DNA from: Rubrobacter aplysinae
GTDB lineage: Bacteria > Actinomycetota > Rubrobacteria > Rubrobacterales > Rubrobacteraceae
DNA: 64,000 nt
Reading direction: 5' to 3'
NCBI RefSeq assembly: GCF_001029505.1
Contig: NZ_LEKH01000001.1
Span: 248,001 to 312,000, forward strand
Notes under the pieces: model-generated
Database searches by the model: none
Seen by the model: the letters and a program-made list of their open reading frames with translations, nothing else
Told to the model about the DNA's origin: nothing
Shown here: in pieces, positions 54,780 to 63,554 of the stretch
How the letters are laid out: each line of letters begins with the position of its first letter
Numbering within the stretch: position 1 is the first letter of the stretch
Program-made: the position numbers and the translations under genes

Positions 54780-55685
54780 TTATGCGGCGGCGTTGCCCGC
54801 GCCACCCCGGGAGTAGGCCCGGGAACGGAGCCGCTGCTCGGCCTCGCGCTGGAGCTGGCGCACCCGCTCGCGGGAGATGCCGAGCTCGCGGGAGAGCTCG
54901 TTGAGCGTGGCCGCCTTCTCGTCCCCGAGACCGTAGCGCCGTACGAGCACGTACCGCGCCCGCTCTGGCAGGGTGGAGATCGCCTCATCCAGATGTGCGG
55001 TCTCCATCTCCCGCATTACCTCGCCAGCGGTGTCCGAGGACTTCTCGTCCTCGACGAACGAGCCGATGTCCGAGGAGTCCTCGTCGGAGTTTGCGGGCTT
55101 GTCCAGGCTGGTGGCGTCGGGCATGACGCTCTTGATGTCCCGGACCTGCTCGATGGGCCACTCCAGCCGCTCGGCAACCTCCTCGTCCGACGGGTCGCGG
55201 TTGAGCTCGGCCGAAAGCGCGTTGAATGTGCGGGCCATCTTCTGGATCTTCTCCGACATGTGTACCGGTACCCGGATCGTCCGGCCCTTGTCCGTTACAG
55301 AGCGCTGCACGGCCTGCCGCACCCACCACGTCGCGTACGTCGAGAAGCGATAACCCCGGTCGGGGTCGAACTTCTCTATGGCCTTCATCAGCCCGATGTT
55401 GCCTTCCTGGATGAGATCCTCGAAAGTCAGCCCGTAGCCCCGGTACTTCTTGGCGACGCTCACCACCAGCCGGAGGTTCTTCTCGATCAGCCGGTCCCGC
55501 GCCCGCTTGTCTCCCTCGCGGGCGCGGTTGCTTAACTCTATCTCTTCCTTGTGTGTGAGAAGCTTGCCACGCTCGCCCTGACTTATGTAAGCCAGGTAGC
55601 TGGGGAGGAGCTCCGGCGTCTCCCCGGTTCTCTCGGCCGTTCTCGACGACCTCTGCTCCGTGTTATTAATAGTCTTGGTAGCCAA
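54780..55685 (-). CDS. RNA polymerase sigma-70 factor, group 1/2
   Basis: The 301-residue sigma factor has region 1.2 ([22 protein letters not shown]), region 2 with ENLRLV-type [38 protein letters not shown] and [13 protein letters not shown], region 3, and region 4.2 [24 protein letters not shown]. It lacks the long region 1.1 of a primary sigma, so it could be the housekeeping factor in short form or a group 2 factor. It has a near-consensus promoter with a palindrome over the -10. Confidence 0.92.
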   Translation of the reverse strand: MATKTINNTEQRSSRTAERTGETPELLPSYLAYISQGERGKLLTHKEEIELSNRAREGDKRARDRLIEKNLRLVVSVAKKYRGYGLTFEDLIQEGNIGLMKAIEKFDPDRGYRFSTYATWWVRQAVQRSVTDKGRTIRVPVHMSEKIQKMARTFNALSAELNRDPSDEEVAERLEWPIEQVRDIKSVMPDATSLDKPANSDEDSSDIGSFVEDEKSSDTAGEVMREMETAHLDEAISTLPERARYVLVRRYGLGDEKAATLNELSRELGISRERVRQLQREAEQRLRSRAYSRGGAGNAAA

Positions 55686-55773
55686 CCCGGCACCTCCTGT
55701 AGTCTCCCCGCCGCCCCGCTACATCCCCTGAGAAGTTCTGAGAGGTGGGACCGCAGCATCTTGGGTGTATAAA

Positions 55774-55792
55774 GTACAGTATAGTGATGTAC
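55774..55792. promoter_or_regulatory. Palindrome GTACA-N9-TGTAC over the sigma gene -10
   Basis: GTACA (55774-55778) and TGTAC (55788-55792) are perfect inverted arms around nine bases. They cover the -10 element of the sigma gene. An operator here would let a dimeric repressor control the sigma factor. Confidence 0.5.
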
Positions 55793-55805
55793 AAGGTAAA
55801 GTCAA
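55778..55805 (-). promoter_or_regulatory. Promoter of the sigma factor gene
   Basis: On the minus strand TTGACT (55800-55805) and TATACT (55778-55783) are spaced by 16 bases, close to consensus. The leader to the ATG would be about 85 bases. Confidence 0.7.
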
Positions 55806-55881
55806 GAGGACGATGTTAACAGTTTACGTCGCCGCACCCGGCGTTCCAGACCGAGGGTCCAGAGGGTGTCCAGACCTCTGG

Positions 55882-56214
55882 TTAGGCTTCTAGTTGCACC
55901 GGCAGCCACGTCTGGCCGAAGGCGCGCATATCCTCTACGACGGGAAGCAGAGCGAGGCCGCGTTCGGTCAGGGAGTACTCGACTCGGGGCGGTATCTCGG
56001 AGAACCGCTCGCACCTGATCATGCCCGCCTGTTCCAGGGCTTTTAGCCTCTGGGCCAGGGTGCGTGAGCTTACACCCTCCAGAGAGGCGAGAAGCCCGTT
56101 GAAGCGCATGCTCTGCCGACCAAGGTCCCGCACTATGAGCAACGTCCAGAAATCGCCCACGAGCTCCGCCGTGCGCGCTATAGGACAATCGTTCGGGTGA
56201 TCCCGCCTAGACAT
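55882..56214 (-). CDS. HxlR-family winged-helix regulator
   Basis: This 110-residue protein belongs to the HxlR/DUF24 group of small MarR-like regulators, several of which sense thiol-active compounds by a conserved N-terminal Cys. Cys10 is in the expected NDCPIAR segment. The core DFWTLLIVRDL, MRFNGLLASLEGVSSRTLAQRLKALEQAGMI is standard. It lies upstream of the sigma gene on the same strand and has its own palindrome-rich control region. Confidence 0.9.
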   Translation of the reverse strand: MSRRDHPNDCPIARTAELVGDFWTLLIVRDLGRQSMRFNGLLASLEGVSSRTLAQRLKALEQAGMIRCERFSEIPPRVEYSLTERGLALLPVVEDMRAFGQTWLPVQLEA

Positions 56215-56237
56215 GCTACTAGCCTCTCTGATCTCAC

Positions 56238-56280
56238 GTTTACTTTGCGAAATACACTGCTAATAGTGTAACAAGTAAAC
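56238..56280. promoter_or_regulatory. Nested inverted repeats upstream of the HxlR gene
   Basis: GTTTACTT (56238-56245) and AAGTAAAC (56273-56280) are perfect arms. Within them TACACT (56253-56258) and AGTGTA (56265-56270) form a second palindrome. The position just upstream of the HxlR start fits operators for autoregulation. Confidence 0.55.
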
Positions 56281-56315
56281 CGCCACTTACAAGGCCGACT
56301 CGCGTCAAGTTGACG

Positions 56316-56692
56316 CTAGGTTAGCGGTAGGCGGGGGAGCGGCGCGCAGAACGAGGGCACAGGGGATTCGCTTTCGAACCTCCCGGCGAGATCCCGGGAG
56401 AGTCGTTGGCGCAGGTCCTCCAGCTCGCCGGCGCTGAGCATCTGTTTCATCATCTCGGTGACGGCCCGGGAGCTGTCGCGCACCGCCTCGATGGAGACGT
56501 CCGTCCGGCTCCCCGCGCGCCTGAAGAACTCCTCGGCAGAGAAGGGCTCACCCCGGCTCTCTCCTTCGTGCCGCAGGTACTCCGCTACCCCCTGCGGGAG
56601 CTGGGCGGCGAGGCCCTGGCCTCTTCGCGGGAGCCGAGCCCGGCGCGGCACTGTACGCCTTTTACGAACTTTACGAGCTCGTCGTGCTTCAT
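56316..56692 (-). pseudogene. DUF2267 gene with internal deletion and frameshift
   Basis: ATG 56692, with GGGAGG 4 bases upstream, starts KHDELVKFVKGVQ and SREEARA, a typical DUF2267 start. It then leaves frame and hits TAG within 14 codons. Another frame picks up at about 56635 with GLAAQLPQGVAEYLR and runs to TAG 56316. Compared with the intact copy at 56888, about 20 residues are missing at the junction. It is therefore a broken paralogue. Confidence 0.65.
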
Positions 56693-56887
56693 TGGCCTCC
56701 CTTTTTCTAGAGATTCGACGTGGTGCGCCGTGGAATATTCTTGGGCGTGGCAGAGGCTGGACCTCGAATCGTCCGCCCCGGCGGAGCGGGCTTTGTGTAA
56801 CTCAATGTAGGTTTCACCCGAGCCGGGCGCGGGTATGCGGGGCGCTGTATCTTTTGCAACCGAAAACGTTAGAGGTCGGGAGTCAGA

Positions 56888-57262
56888 TTGCAGTACGAGG
56901 AGTTCATAGAGAGTGTCGGAGAGCGGGCCGGAATAGGTTATCTGGAGGCCGAGTCTGCCACGGGGACGGTGCTGAACACGCTGGCCGGTTTCCTGGTGGA
57001 TAGCGAGGGCCTGGATCTCTCGGAGCAGCTACCGAAGGGCGTGGCGGAGCATCTGCGTCAGCGGCCCCCGGAGCGCAGCGAGTTTTTCTCCGTCGAGGAC
57101 TTCGTGCAGCAGGTCGGCGAGGATGAAGGCATCGGTCCCGACAAGGCCGAGACCCGCTCCCGCGCCGTGCTCGTCGTGCTGCAGCAGGCGGTGAGCGGAG
57201 GCGAGATGGACGACGTGCGCCGCCAGTTCCCGAGCGAGTTCGACCGCCTCTTCGAAGGTTAG
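56888..57262 (+). CDS. DUF2267 family protein
   Basis: The 124-residue protein matches DUF2267: an N-terminal YEEFIESVGERAGI, a middle SEQLPKGVAEHLR and a FFSVEDFVQQV half that repeats the helical pattern. The family is widespread in actinobacteria and of unknown function. The start is TTG 56888 after GGGAG. The divergent gene at 56316-56692 is a broken copy. Confidence 0.85.
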   Translation: MQYEEFIESVGERAGIGYLEAESATGTVLNTLAGFLVDSEGLDLSEQLPKGVAEHLRQRPPERSEFFSVEDFVQQVGEDEGIGPDKAETRSRAVLVVLQQAVSGGEMDDVRRQFPSEFDRLFEG

Positions 57263-57483
57263 CGCGACCGACTGCTTTCCGGCTATGCCCAGCCTCCGGC
57301 CACATTATTAGTCGGAGTTAGCCAGGGCGCTAGCCGCCGGCAGGCACGCGGCCGTCGGACTGGACAGGCCGGCAACCATGCATGCCCACATTCTGCCCGA
57401 GAGGCGGGTCAATACCGGCTTCCGCCACCGGCAACGAGATGCGCCCCGGGGGGGCGCCGGTGCTTTTCCAGCCCGGCGTGCCC

Positions 57484-57645
57484 CTAGCGCCTGACGACCA
57501 GCACGACGGCGATAACGGCCGCGACCAGCGCGGCGAGCGCCGAGGCCAGCGCCAGACCCTGTCCGACAAAGACCAGCGCGGCGTAGCTCACGCCGGAGAA
57601 GAGGAGAACCGCCGCGTAGGCGATCATCCACGCCGGGGTCCGCAT
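57484..57645 (-). CDS. 53-residue membrane protein
   Basis: An open frame from ATG 57645 to TAG 57484 encodes two hydrophobic helices: about residues 6-27 and 30-51, ending VVRR. No family is recognised. It starts 34 bases after the phosphofructokinase gene on the same strand and may share its transcript. Composition and the two clean helices make it a likely gene. Confidence 0.6.
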   Translation of the reverse strand: MRTPAWMIAYAAVLLFSGVSYAALVFVGQGLALASALAALVAAVIAVVLVVRR

Positions 57646-57678
57646 CGCCGCGCCCGGACCTTACGAAACCCTGGCGTG

Positions 57679-58734
57679 CTAGCCGAAGAAGGTGTCGAGG
57701 ACCTTGTAGAGATCCTCGGGTACGGTCTTTGTCTCGTCCGTCGCTTCGGAGAGGGAGACGGTGACCACGTCGTTGCCGCGCAGGGCGACCATCTGGCCCC
57801 ACTCGTCAGCCTTTACGGCTTCGGCGGCGCGCAGGCCGTAGCGGGTAGAGAGGATGCGGTCGTTCGCCGTAGGGGTGCCGCCGCGCTGGAGGTGGCCGAG
57901 CACGACGTGGCGGGTCTCGATTCCGGTGCGGTTCTCAAGCTCCCCGGCGAGGGTCTCGCCGATGCCGCCGAGCTGGACGTGGCCGAATTCGTCGCGCTCG
58001 GGGGCCTGGGTCATAAACTCCTCGCCCAGGGTTACGCCCTCGCTAACGGCCACGAGGCCCCATTTCTCGCCGCGGGCGGCGCGGTCCTTGAAGACCTTCT
58101 GCATGCGGTCGAGGTCCGGGTCTACCTCCGGGATGAGGGTGAAGTTGGCGGCGGAGGCGAGGCCCGCGCCCCAGGTGATCCAACCAGCATGCCGCCCCAT
58201 CACCTCGACGACCACGATCCGCTCGTGGCTCTTCGCCGTGGTCCTGAGCTTATCTATGGCGTCTGTCGCTATGGACACGGCGGTGTCGTAGCCGAAGGTG
58301 GTGTCCGTGGCGGAGAGGTCGTTGTCTATGGTCTTGGGGCAGCCGACGACCTGTACCCCGAAGTCGTCGTTCAGCCGCCGCGCCACGCCCAGCGTGTCGT
58401 CGCCGCCTATCGCCACCAGCGCGTCTATGCCCTGGGCCTTCATGTTCTCTACGACCTTCTCGGCGTCGCCCTCGTTCTTGTAGGGGTTCGTGCGCGAGGA
58501 GCCGAGGATGGTGCCGCCCTCTTCGAGGATGTTTCGCACGCCGTCGGTGTCGAGCGGCACGAAGGAGTCCGACTCGGGCGAGAGCAGCCCCTTCCAGCCG
58601 CGCTTGACGCCGACCACCTCGTAGCCGTACTCCTCACAGCGCGTGGTGACGGCCCGGATCACGCCGTTCAGCCCCGGCGCGTCGCCGCCGCCCGTGAGCA
58701 TGCCGACCTTCCTTACCTGCCTCGACTCGGACAT
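57679..58734 (-). CDS. 6-phosphofructokinase, probably PPi-dependent
   Basis: The 351-residue enzyme phosphorylates fructose-6-phosphate. It has GGGDAPGLN near residue 15, GGDDT at 110-114, PKTIDND at 133-139 and MGRHAGW. ATP enzymes have Gly at the second-last position of GGDG and PGTIDND. Asp in GGDDT with Lys in PKTIDND marks the pyrophosphate-dependent type. This assignment is from motif knowledge and not proven. AGGAGG lies 8 bases before ATG 58734. A 53-residue membrane protein follows. Confidence 0.93.
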   Translation of the reverse strand: MSESRQVRKVGMLTGGGDAPGLNGVIRAVTTRCEEYGYEVVGVKRGWKGLLSPESDSFVPLDTDGVRNILEEGGTILGSSRTNPYKNEGDAEKVVENMKAQGIDALVAIGGDDTLGVARRLNDDFGVQVVGCPKTIDNDLSATDTTFGYDTAVSIATDAIDKLRTTAKSHERIVVVEVMGRHAGWITWGAGLASAANFTLIPEVDPDLDRMQKVFKDRAARGEKWGLVAVSEGVTLGEEFMTQAPERDEFGHVQLGGIGETLAGELENRTGIETRHVVLGHLQRGGTPTANDRILSTRYGLRAAEAVKADEWGQMVALRGNDVVTVSLSEATDETKTVPEDLYKVLDTFFG

Positions 58735-58955
58735 CTTCCGAACCTCCTGATCTCTGGTTTTCTATGTTTCCCTGATCCAGGCTAGCAACAGCAGTCGCCA
58801 GTCTAGCAAAACCGGGCGGCACGACCGCCCTGGCGGTGATGGTGTCGGGGAGAGGTTCGGGGCGGCGACAAGCGGGGAGCGATTGACCGCCGCGCCTTAT
58901 CGGGGGAGAATTCCGGGCGAGCCGTTGTCGCGGGAGTACGAGCCGGGAGGCGTTT

Positions 58956-59447
58956 TTGGTCCGAGTTCTGTTCGTTTGTGCGGGTAACATCTGCCGGAGC
59001 CCGATTGCGCAGCGGGTGTTCGAGGACGTGGTAAAGCGCGAGGGGCTCGAAGCCGAGATAGAGGCGGACTCCGCCGGGACCACAGCCTTTCACGTCGGGT
59101 CGCCGCCGGACCGCCGGGCGTACAGTGCGGCGCGGGACCGCGGGATAGACCTGGACGGTCAGTGGGCGCGCCAGCTCGCTCCGGCTGATCTCCAGGACTT
59201 CGACTACCTGCTGGTGATGGACCGGGGTAACTACGAGGACGTGCTGATGCTCGCCCAGGAGGGCGGGATGGGGGCCAGTTTCGGCATGTTCCTGGACTAC
59301 GCTTCCGGGATCCCCGACGACGAGGTGCCCGACCCCTATTACGGGAGCGGCGACGGCTTCGAGCGTACGATGGACATGGCGGAGCTCGCCTCGGTCGGCC
59401 TCCTCGAGGACATCAAGCGGCGTTATCTACAGACCGTAGAAAGCTGA
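58956..59447 (+). CDS. Low-molecular-weight protein tyrosine phosphatase family
   Basis: The 163-residue phosphatase has the P-loop CAGNICRS (Cys8, Arg14) and a late Asp-Pro in VPDPYYGSGDGFE. TTG 58956 is the start. It is followed after one base by a fructosamine-kinase gene. In bacteria such pairs can act in protein deglycation, the phosphatase removing the 5-phosphate from ribulosamine 5-phosphates. Tyr- or Arg-phosphatase activity is the alternative. Confidence 0.9.
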   Translation: MVRVLFVCAGNICRSPIAQRVFEDVVKREGLEAEIEADSAGTTAFHVGSPPDRRAYSAARDRGIDLDGQWARQLAPADLQDFDYLLVMDRGNYEDVLMLAQEGGMGASFGMFLDYASGIPDDEVPDPYYGSGDGFERTMDMAELASVGLLEDIKRRYLQTVES

Positions 59448-59448
59448 C

Positions 59449-60312
59449 TTGTCCGAGAGGATAGTCTCCCAGGGGGTAGAGGCCGCGCTCGGGCAACGGC
59501 TGACCAGCGCCCGCCCGATGGGCGGCGGCTGCGTGGGCGAGGTGTACCGGGCTACCCTGTCGGACGGCTCGACCGTCGTCGCCAAGGTAGACCGCACCGG
59601 CGGCGAGGCGAAGCTGCCGCTCGAAGGGTATATGCTCGGGTACCTCGCCGAGCACAGCCGGCTGCCCGTTCCAGAGCTGTACCACGCCTCTGACGAGCTC
59701 CTGATAATGGAGTACGTCGAGGGCGGGGGAGGCCGCTCGGGACGGATAGAGCGTGACGCCGCCGAGCTGCTCGCGGACCTGCACGGCGTCACCGCCAGTG
59801 AGTTCGGCCACGAGCGGGATACCCTGATCGGGGGTCTGGATCAGCCCAACCCGCCTACGACGTCCTGGATCGAGTTCTTCCGCGAGCACCGCCTGCTGTA
59901 CATGGCGCACGAGGCCAATCGGGCCGGTAACCTGCCGGACGAGGACCTGCGGCGGATAGATGGTATCGCCGGGAGGCTGGAGGACTATCTGGAGGAGCCG
60001 GAGTCGGCGGCCCTGATCCACGGCGACGTGTGGGGCGGGAACGTGATCGCGGGCGAGACCGGAATCTCGGGCTTTCTGGACCCTGCAATCTACCACGCCG
60101 ACCCCGAGATAGAGCTCGCCTTCATAACCCTGTTCGGCACCTTCGGCGAGGCCTTCTTCGAGCGGTACGGTGAGATCCGGCTCATCCGCGACGGGTTCTT
60201 CGAGGCCCGCCGCGACCTGTACAACCTGTATCCTCTCCTTACCCACGTCCGGCTCTTCGACGGTAAGTACCTCGAAGCCACCCGGAGCATCCTGAACCGG
60301 TTCGGGGCCTAG
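59449..60312 (+). CDS. Fructosamine/ketosamine-3-kinase family protein
   Basis: The 287-residue kinase belongs to the fructosamine kinase family, with an aminoglycoside-kinase-like fold. GGGCVGEVYRATLSDGSTVVAKV near residues 25-47 binds ATP. ALIHGDVWGGNVI near 188-200 is the catalytic loop, and GFLDPAIYHADPEIELAF binds metal. Bacterial members phosphorylate ribulosamines or erythrulosamines on glycated proteins, starting their removal. TTG 59449 is one base after the phosphatase stop. Confidence 0.9.
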   Translation: MSERIVSQGVEAALGQRLTSARPMGGGCVGEVYRATLSDGSTVVAKVDRTGGEAKLPLEGYMLGYLAEHSRLPVPELYHASDELLIMEYVEGGGGRSGRIERDAAELLADLHGVTASEFGHERDTLIGGLDQPNPPTTSWIEFFREHRLLYMAHEANRAGNLPDEDLRRIDGIAGRLEDYLEEPESAALIHGDVWGGNVIAGETGISGFLDPAIYHADPEIELAFITLFGTFGEAFFERYGEIRLIRDGFFEARRDLYNLYPLLTHVRLFDGKYLEATRSILNRFGA

Positions 60313-60532
60313 GGGGCCTGGCCACGACGTTTGCCCGGGACGCCACCCAGGTACTAACGGTAGGACATAGCAGGGCGTGGACGCCCCGGCCGGCGGGTTT
60401 GAACGCGCCGGACCCCGAAAGGCGCCCGAACGTGCCGTGAGCCGGGGGAGCGTGGAGCCCTTGTAGTACCTCGCGGTGCTTTGCGGGGTTTTGTGGCGTT
60501 CTCGCGCCGGAGCAAATCCTGAAGGAGGCTTC

Positions 60533-61411
60533 ATGTTCAACGCCGAACACCCGAACGCGGTGCTCGAGTTGCCCGCCGACGATTCGCCGGGCTTTGACGA
60601 GGGTAGCGTCACCTTTATCGGCAACGCTACCACCATTATCCGCTTTGGCGGGTTTACGATTCTGACCGATCCGACGTTCTTGCACCAGGGGGATCACGTC
60701 CACCTCGGCCACGGCATCTACGCCCGCCGTGAGGTCGAGCCCGCCTGCCAGCCCGCGGACCTGCCGGACCTCGACCTCTGCGTCCTCTCGCACCATCACG
60801 GCGACCACTTCGACGACGTGGCTGCCCGCGAACTACGGAAGGACCTGCCCATAATCTCCAACCACCACGGGGTCGGCCTCCTCGAGGAACAGGGTTTTAT
60901 GCAAGGCTACGCCCTCGATACCTGGCAGGCCCAGGACGTGGTCAAAGGCGGGGCCCGGCTTACGGTAAGCTCGACGCCCGGCAAGCACGCCCCCGACTAC
61001 GTCAACCACCTACTGCCGCCGGTCATGGGTAGCGTCCTCGACTTCAGTGAGCGAACCGGCGGGGGAGAGCAGCGCCGCTTCAGGGTGTACATAACCGGTG
61101 ACACGCTGGTCTACGACAGGCTCCACGACATCCCGCGCAACTTCCCCGGCATAGACCTCATGCTCATCCACACCGGCGGCACGACCCTGCTCGGCATCGT
61201 CGTCACCATGACCGGCGAGCAGGGAGTGCGACTGGTCGAGATGGTCGGGCCCCGCGCGGCGATCCCGATCCACTACAACGACTACTCCGTGTTCCTCTCG
61301 AACCTGGACGACTTCAAGGAGGCCGCGGCAGGCTCTTCGGCCTCGACGGAGTTCCACTATCTCTCCCACGGTGAGACCCACACCTTTCGTCCTCCCCATT
61401 TGGGAGACTGA
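60533..61411 (+). CDS. Metallo-beta-lactamase fold hydrolase, UlaG/RomA-like
   Basis: From ATG 60533, with GAAGGAGG 5 bases upstream, it has 292 residues. The metal site reads LSHHHGDHFDD near residue 84. TFIGNATTIIRFGGFTILTDPTF precedes it, as in the UlaG/NAPE-PLD-like group. Later His and Asp in YITGDTLVYD and IPIHYNDYSVF complete the site. The substrate is unknown. The 220 bases upstream hold GC-rich hairpins but no clear RNA element. Confidence 0.85.
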   Translation: MFNAEHPNAVLELPADDSPGFDEGSVTFIGNATTIIRFGGFTILTDPTFLHQGDHVHLGHGIYARREVEPACQPADLPDLDLCVLSHHHGDHFDDVAARELRKDLPIISNHHGVGLLEEQGFMQGYALDTWQAQDVVKGGARLTVSSTPGKHAPDYVNHLLPPVMGSVLDFSERTGGGEQRRFRVYITGDTLVYDRLHDIPRNFPGIDLMLIHTGGTTLLGIVVTMTGEQGVRLVEMVGPRAAIPIHYNDYSVFLSNLDDFKEAAAGSSASTEFHYLSHGETHTFRPPHLGD

Positions 61412-61513
61412 CCCGGACCGGGCCTGTATGCTGTGGGCGCCGTGGAAGTGTAGGAAGTTCCGGGTCCTGCGGCCCGGACGTGTACTCGGGTGATTGTGAG
61501 AGGAGATCTAGCT

Positions 61514-62278
61514 GTGGGACTCATGGACGGAAAGAACGGGCTGGTAACCGCCTCGGGCAGCGGTATTGGCCGCGCGAGCGCGCTGACCTTCGCCCGGGAG
61601 GGAGCGAGGGTGCTCGTCTCCGACGTTGCGGACGAGGCCGGCGAGGAGACCGTGCGCCAGATCCGCGCGGCGGGCGGGGAGGCCGAGTATCTGCACGCGG
61701 ACGTTAGCCGGGAGGAGGACGTGGCGGCGCTCGTCGGGCGTGTCGTCGAGCTCTGGGGGAGCCTGGACTTCGCCCACAATCACGCCGGCATCTCTTCAGA
61801 GAACAAGCCGATAACCGAGCAGGAGACCTCCGCGTGGCGGAAGGTCCTCGACATCAACATCCTGGGCACGGCCAACGGGATGAAGTACGAGCTTGATCGT
61901 ATGCACGAGCAGGGTACCGGCGGGGCGGTGGTGAACACCTCGTCAATGGCGGGCCTGAGCGGCACGCCGGGCATGACGCCGTACATTACGAGCAAGTGGG
62001 GGATAATCGGAATGTCGCAGTCCGCCGCGATGGAGTTCGCGCCCGAAGGCATCCGCGTGAACGTAATATGCCCCGGCCTGACCGTTACCGCCTCGCTCGA
62101 AAAGTGGTCGGAGGAGTCACCCGAGGCCTACGCGCAGTACCTCGAAGGGATACCGATGAAAAAGGGCGGCGAGGCCCAGGATCAGGCCGACGCCGCCGTG
62201 TGGCTGTGCTCGGAGAAGTCCAAGTACATCACTGGCGTTGCCCTGCCGATCTCTGGCGGCTCACAGATCCTGGGATAG
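61514..62278 (+). CDS. Short-chain dehydrogenase/reductase
   Basis: From GTG 61514, with GAGGAG 8 bases upstream, it has 254 residues. The NAD motif is TASGSGIG (usually TGxxxGIG), then NNAG-like NHAGIS, Ser in NTSSMAG and Tyr-x3-Lys in YITSKWG. The C-terminal segment GVALPISGG is typical of classical SDRs. The substrate cannot be set. It is convergent with the next gene. Confidence 0.88.
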   Translation: MGLMDGKNGLVTASGSGIGRASALTFAREGARVLVSDVADEAGEETVRQIRAAGGEAEYLHADVSREEDVAALVGRVVELWGSLDFAHNHAGISSENKPITEQETSAWRKVLDINILGTANGMKYELDRMHEQGTGGAVVNTSSMAGLSGTPGMTPYITSKWGIIGMSQSAAMEFAPEGIRVNVICPGLTVTASLEKWSEESPEAYAQYLEGIPMKKGGEAQDQADAAVWLCSEKSKYITGVALPISGGSQILG

Positions 62279-62318
62279 AGCCGGTACAACCCCGTTCCAG
62301 ACCCCGCGCAGGGCGGCG

Positions 62319-63392
62319 TTAGGCCAGCGCGCTCCAGACCTCGCGCTTGTTCCTGACGTGCCGGATCACCTCGTCGGTGAACTCCGAGGTGCCGGTGGAG
62401 CCGCCGAGATCGGCGGTTCGGACGCCGTCCAGAATTATCTCGAAGGTGGCCTCGTAGATGGCGCGGCTTATGAGGCTGGCCTGATCGTCGTCCATGAACG
62501 AGAGCAGGGCCGCTCCGGCCAGGATCATGGCCATCGGGTTCGCGACGTTCTTACCTTCCAGAGCCGGGGCGGTGCCGTGCGGGGCCTCGCTCATTATCGT
62601 CTGGGCGACGAAGTCCTCGTCCAGTGAGATCAGGAGGCTCTCCGCCCCCGCGATGGAGCCGAACATCTGCAGCACCATGTCCGAGAGACAGTCGCCGTCG
62701 CGGTTCAGCGTCGGGATCACGAGCGGCTCGCCGTAGGTGCCGAGGAGCAGCGCGTAGGTTGCGTCTATGAGCTGGGGGTCATAGCGGGTGTCGCGGTTCT
62801 TCTCGGCGGCGCGGTCCATCTCCTCCTTGAGCATCCCCTCGTACACGGGTGAGACGGTGTACTTCGGGCCGCCGAAGACCTTTGCCCGCATCTTGCGCGC
62901 CTGGATGAACGCGAACTCCGACACACCCCGGCACACGCCGCGCGTGATCTTCTCCGTACGGTACGCGACCTCGTCCAGGTCCTCGCCCTCCCGCCACTCG
63001 GTCGCGCCGTAGGCGTCGTCCACGGCCATGCGCACGACGGAGATGGGGGCGTGTACGCCCGACATCGGGTTTATACCGGGGATTCGCCTGCCGGTGCGTA
63101 CGATCACGGTCCCGTCTATCCCCTTGCGCAGGATGGCGTTCGGCGATCCGAGCGAGCCGGCCTCCGGGGTGACGGTCGCCGCCTTTATGCCGAAGCCGTG
63201 CTCCTTCATGGCCGCGGCGGCCTCGTGTACCACCCCGTTGTCGGTGGCCTTGCGGTTCTCCAGCGACAGGTCGTACCGCTCGAAATCCAGCTCTAGCTGG
63301 GTTACCGCCGGATCCAGCACCCGCAAGGCCTCTTCGAGCAGCTCCTGCCCGGTCTGATCGCCCTCCATCACCACGATGGTCTTTCTGTCCAT
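62319..63392 (-). CDS. Isocitrate/isopropylmalate dehydrogenase family protein
   Basis: The 357-residue enzyme is of the beta-decarboxylating dehydrogenase family. GDQTGQELLEEALRVL is near the start, the substrate segment RTGRRIPGI lies near 95, TLNRDGDCLSDMVLQMFGS binds metal and EAPHGTAPALEGKNVANPMAMILAGAALL binds NAD. Isocitrate, isopropylmalate, tartrate and homoisocitrate types cannot be told apart here. No TCA or leu genes are adjacent. ATG 63392 follows GAGGTGCG. Confidence 0.85.
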   Translation of the reverse strand: MDRKTIVVMEGDQTGQELLEEALRVLDPAVTQLELDFERYDLSLENRKATDNGVVHEAAAAMKEHGFGIKAATVTPEAGSLGSPNAILRKGIDGTVIVRTGRRIPGINPMSGVHAPISVVRMAVDDAYGATEWREGEDLDEVAYRTEKITRGVCRGVSEFAFIQARKMRAKVFGGPKYTVSPVYEGMLKEEMDRAAEKNRDTRYDPQLIDATYALLLGTYGEPLVIPTLNRDGDCLSDMVLQMFGSIAGAESLLISLDEDFVAQTIMSEAPHGTAPALEGKNVANPMAMILAGAALLSFMDDDQASLISRAIYEATFEIILDGVRTADLGGSTGTSEFTDEVIRHVRNKREVWSALA

Positions 63393-63554
63393 TAACGCAC
63401 CTCTGGGTTTCTGAAACGTGTACTACTGCAATACCGTGGAACGACCCCGGCCGGGCTCCACAGGCAGTATACGTTTTCGAAGCCCCGGCTCACAGGCTCG
63501 CCTCGCAATGCTACTATTCTTCCGAGTAGGAGCTGTAGGGAGAGGTGGTGGATC

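Noticed and set aside
57382-58785. 467-codon plus-strand open frame opposite the phosphofructokinase gene
   Set aside because: It has no motif and spans two minus-strand genes. It is an antisense shadow of high-GC coding sequence.
60313-60532. GC-rich stretch before the MBL hydrolase gene as a riboswitch
   Set aside because: Several short hairpins can be drawn, but no conserved core of a known riboswitch class was recognised.
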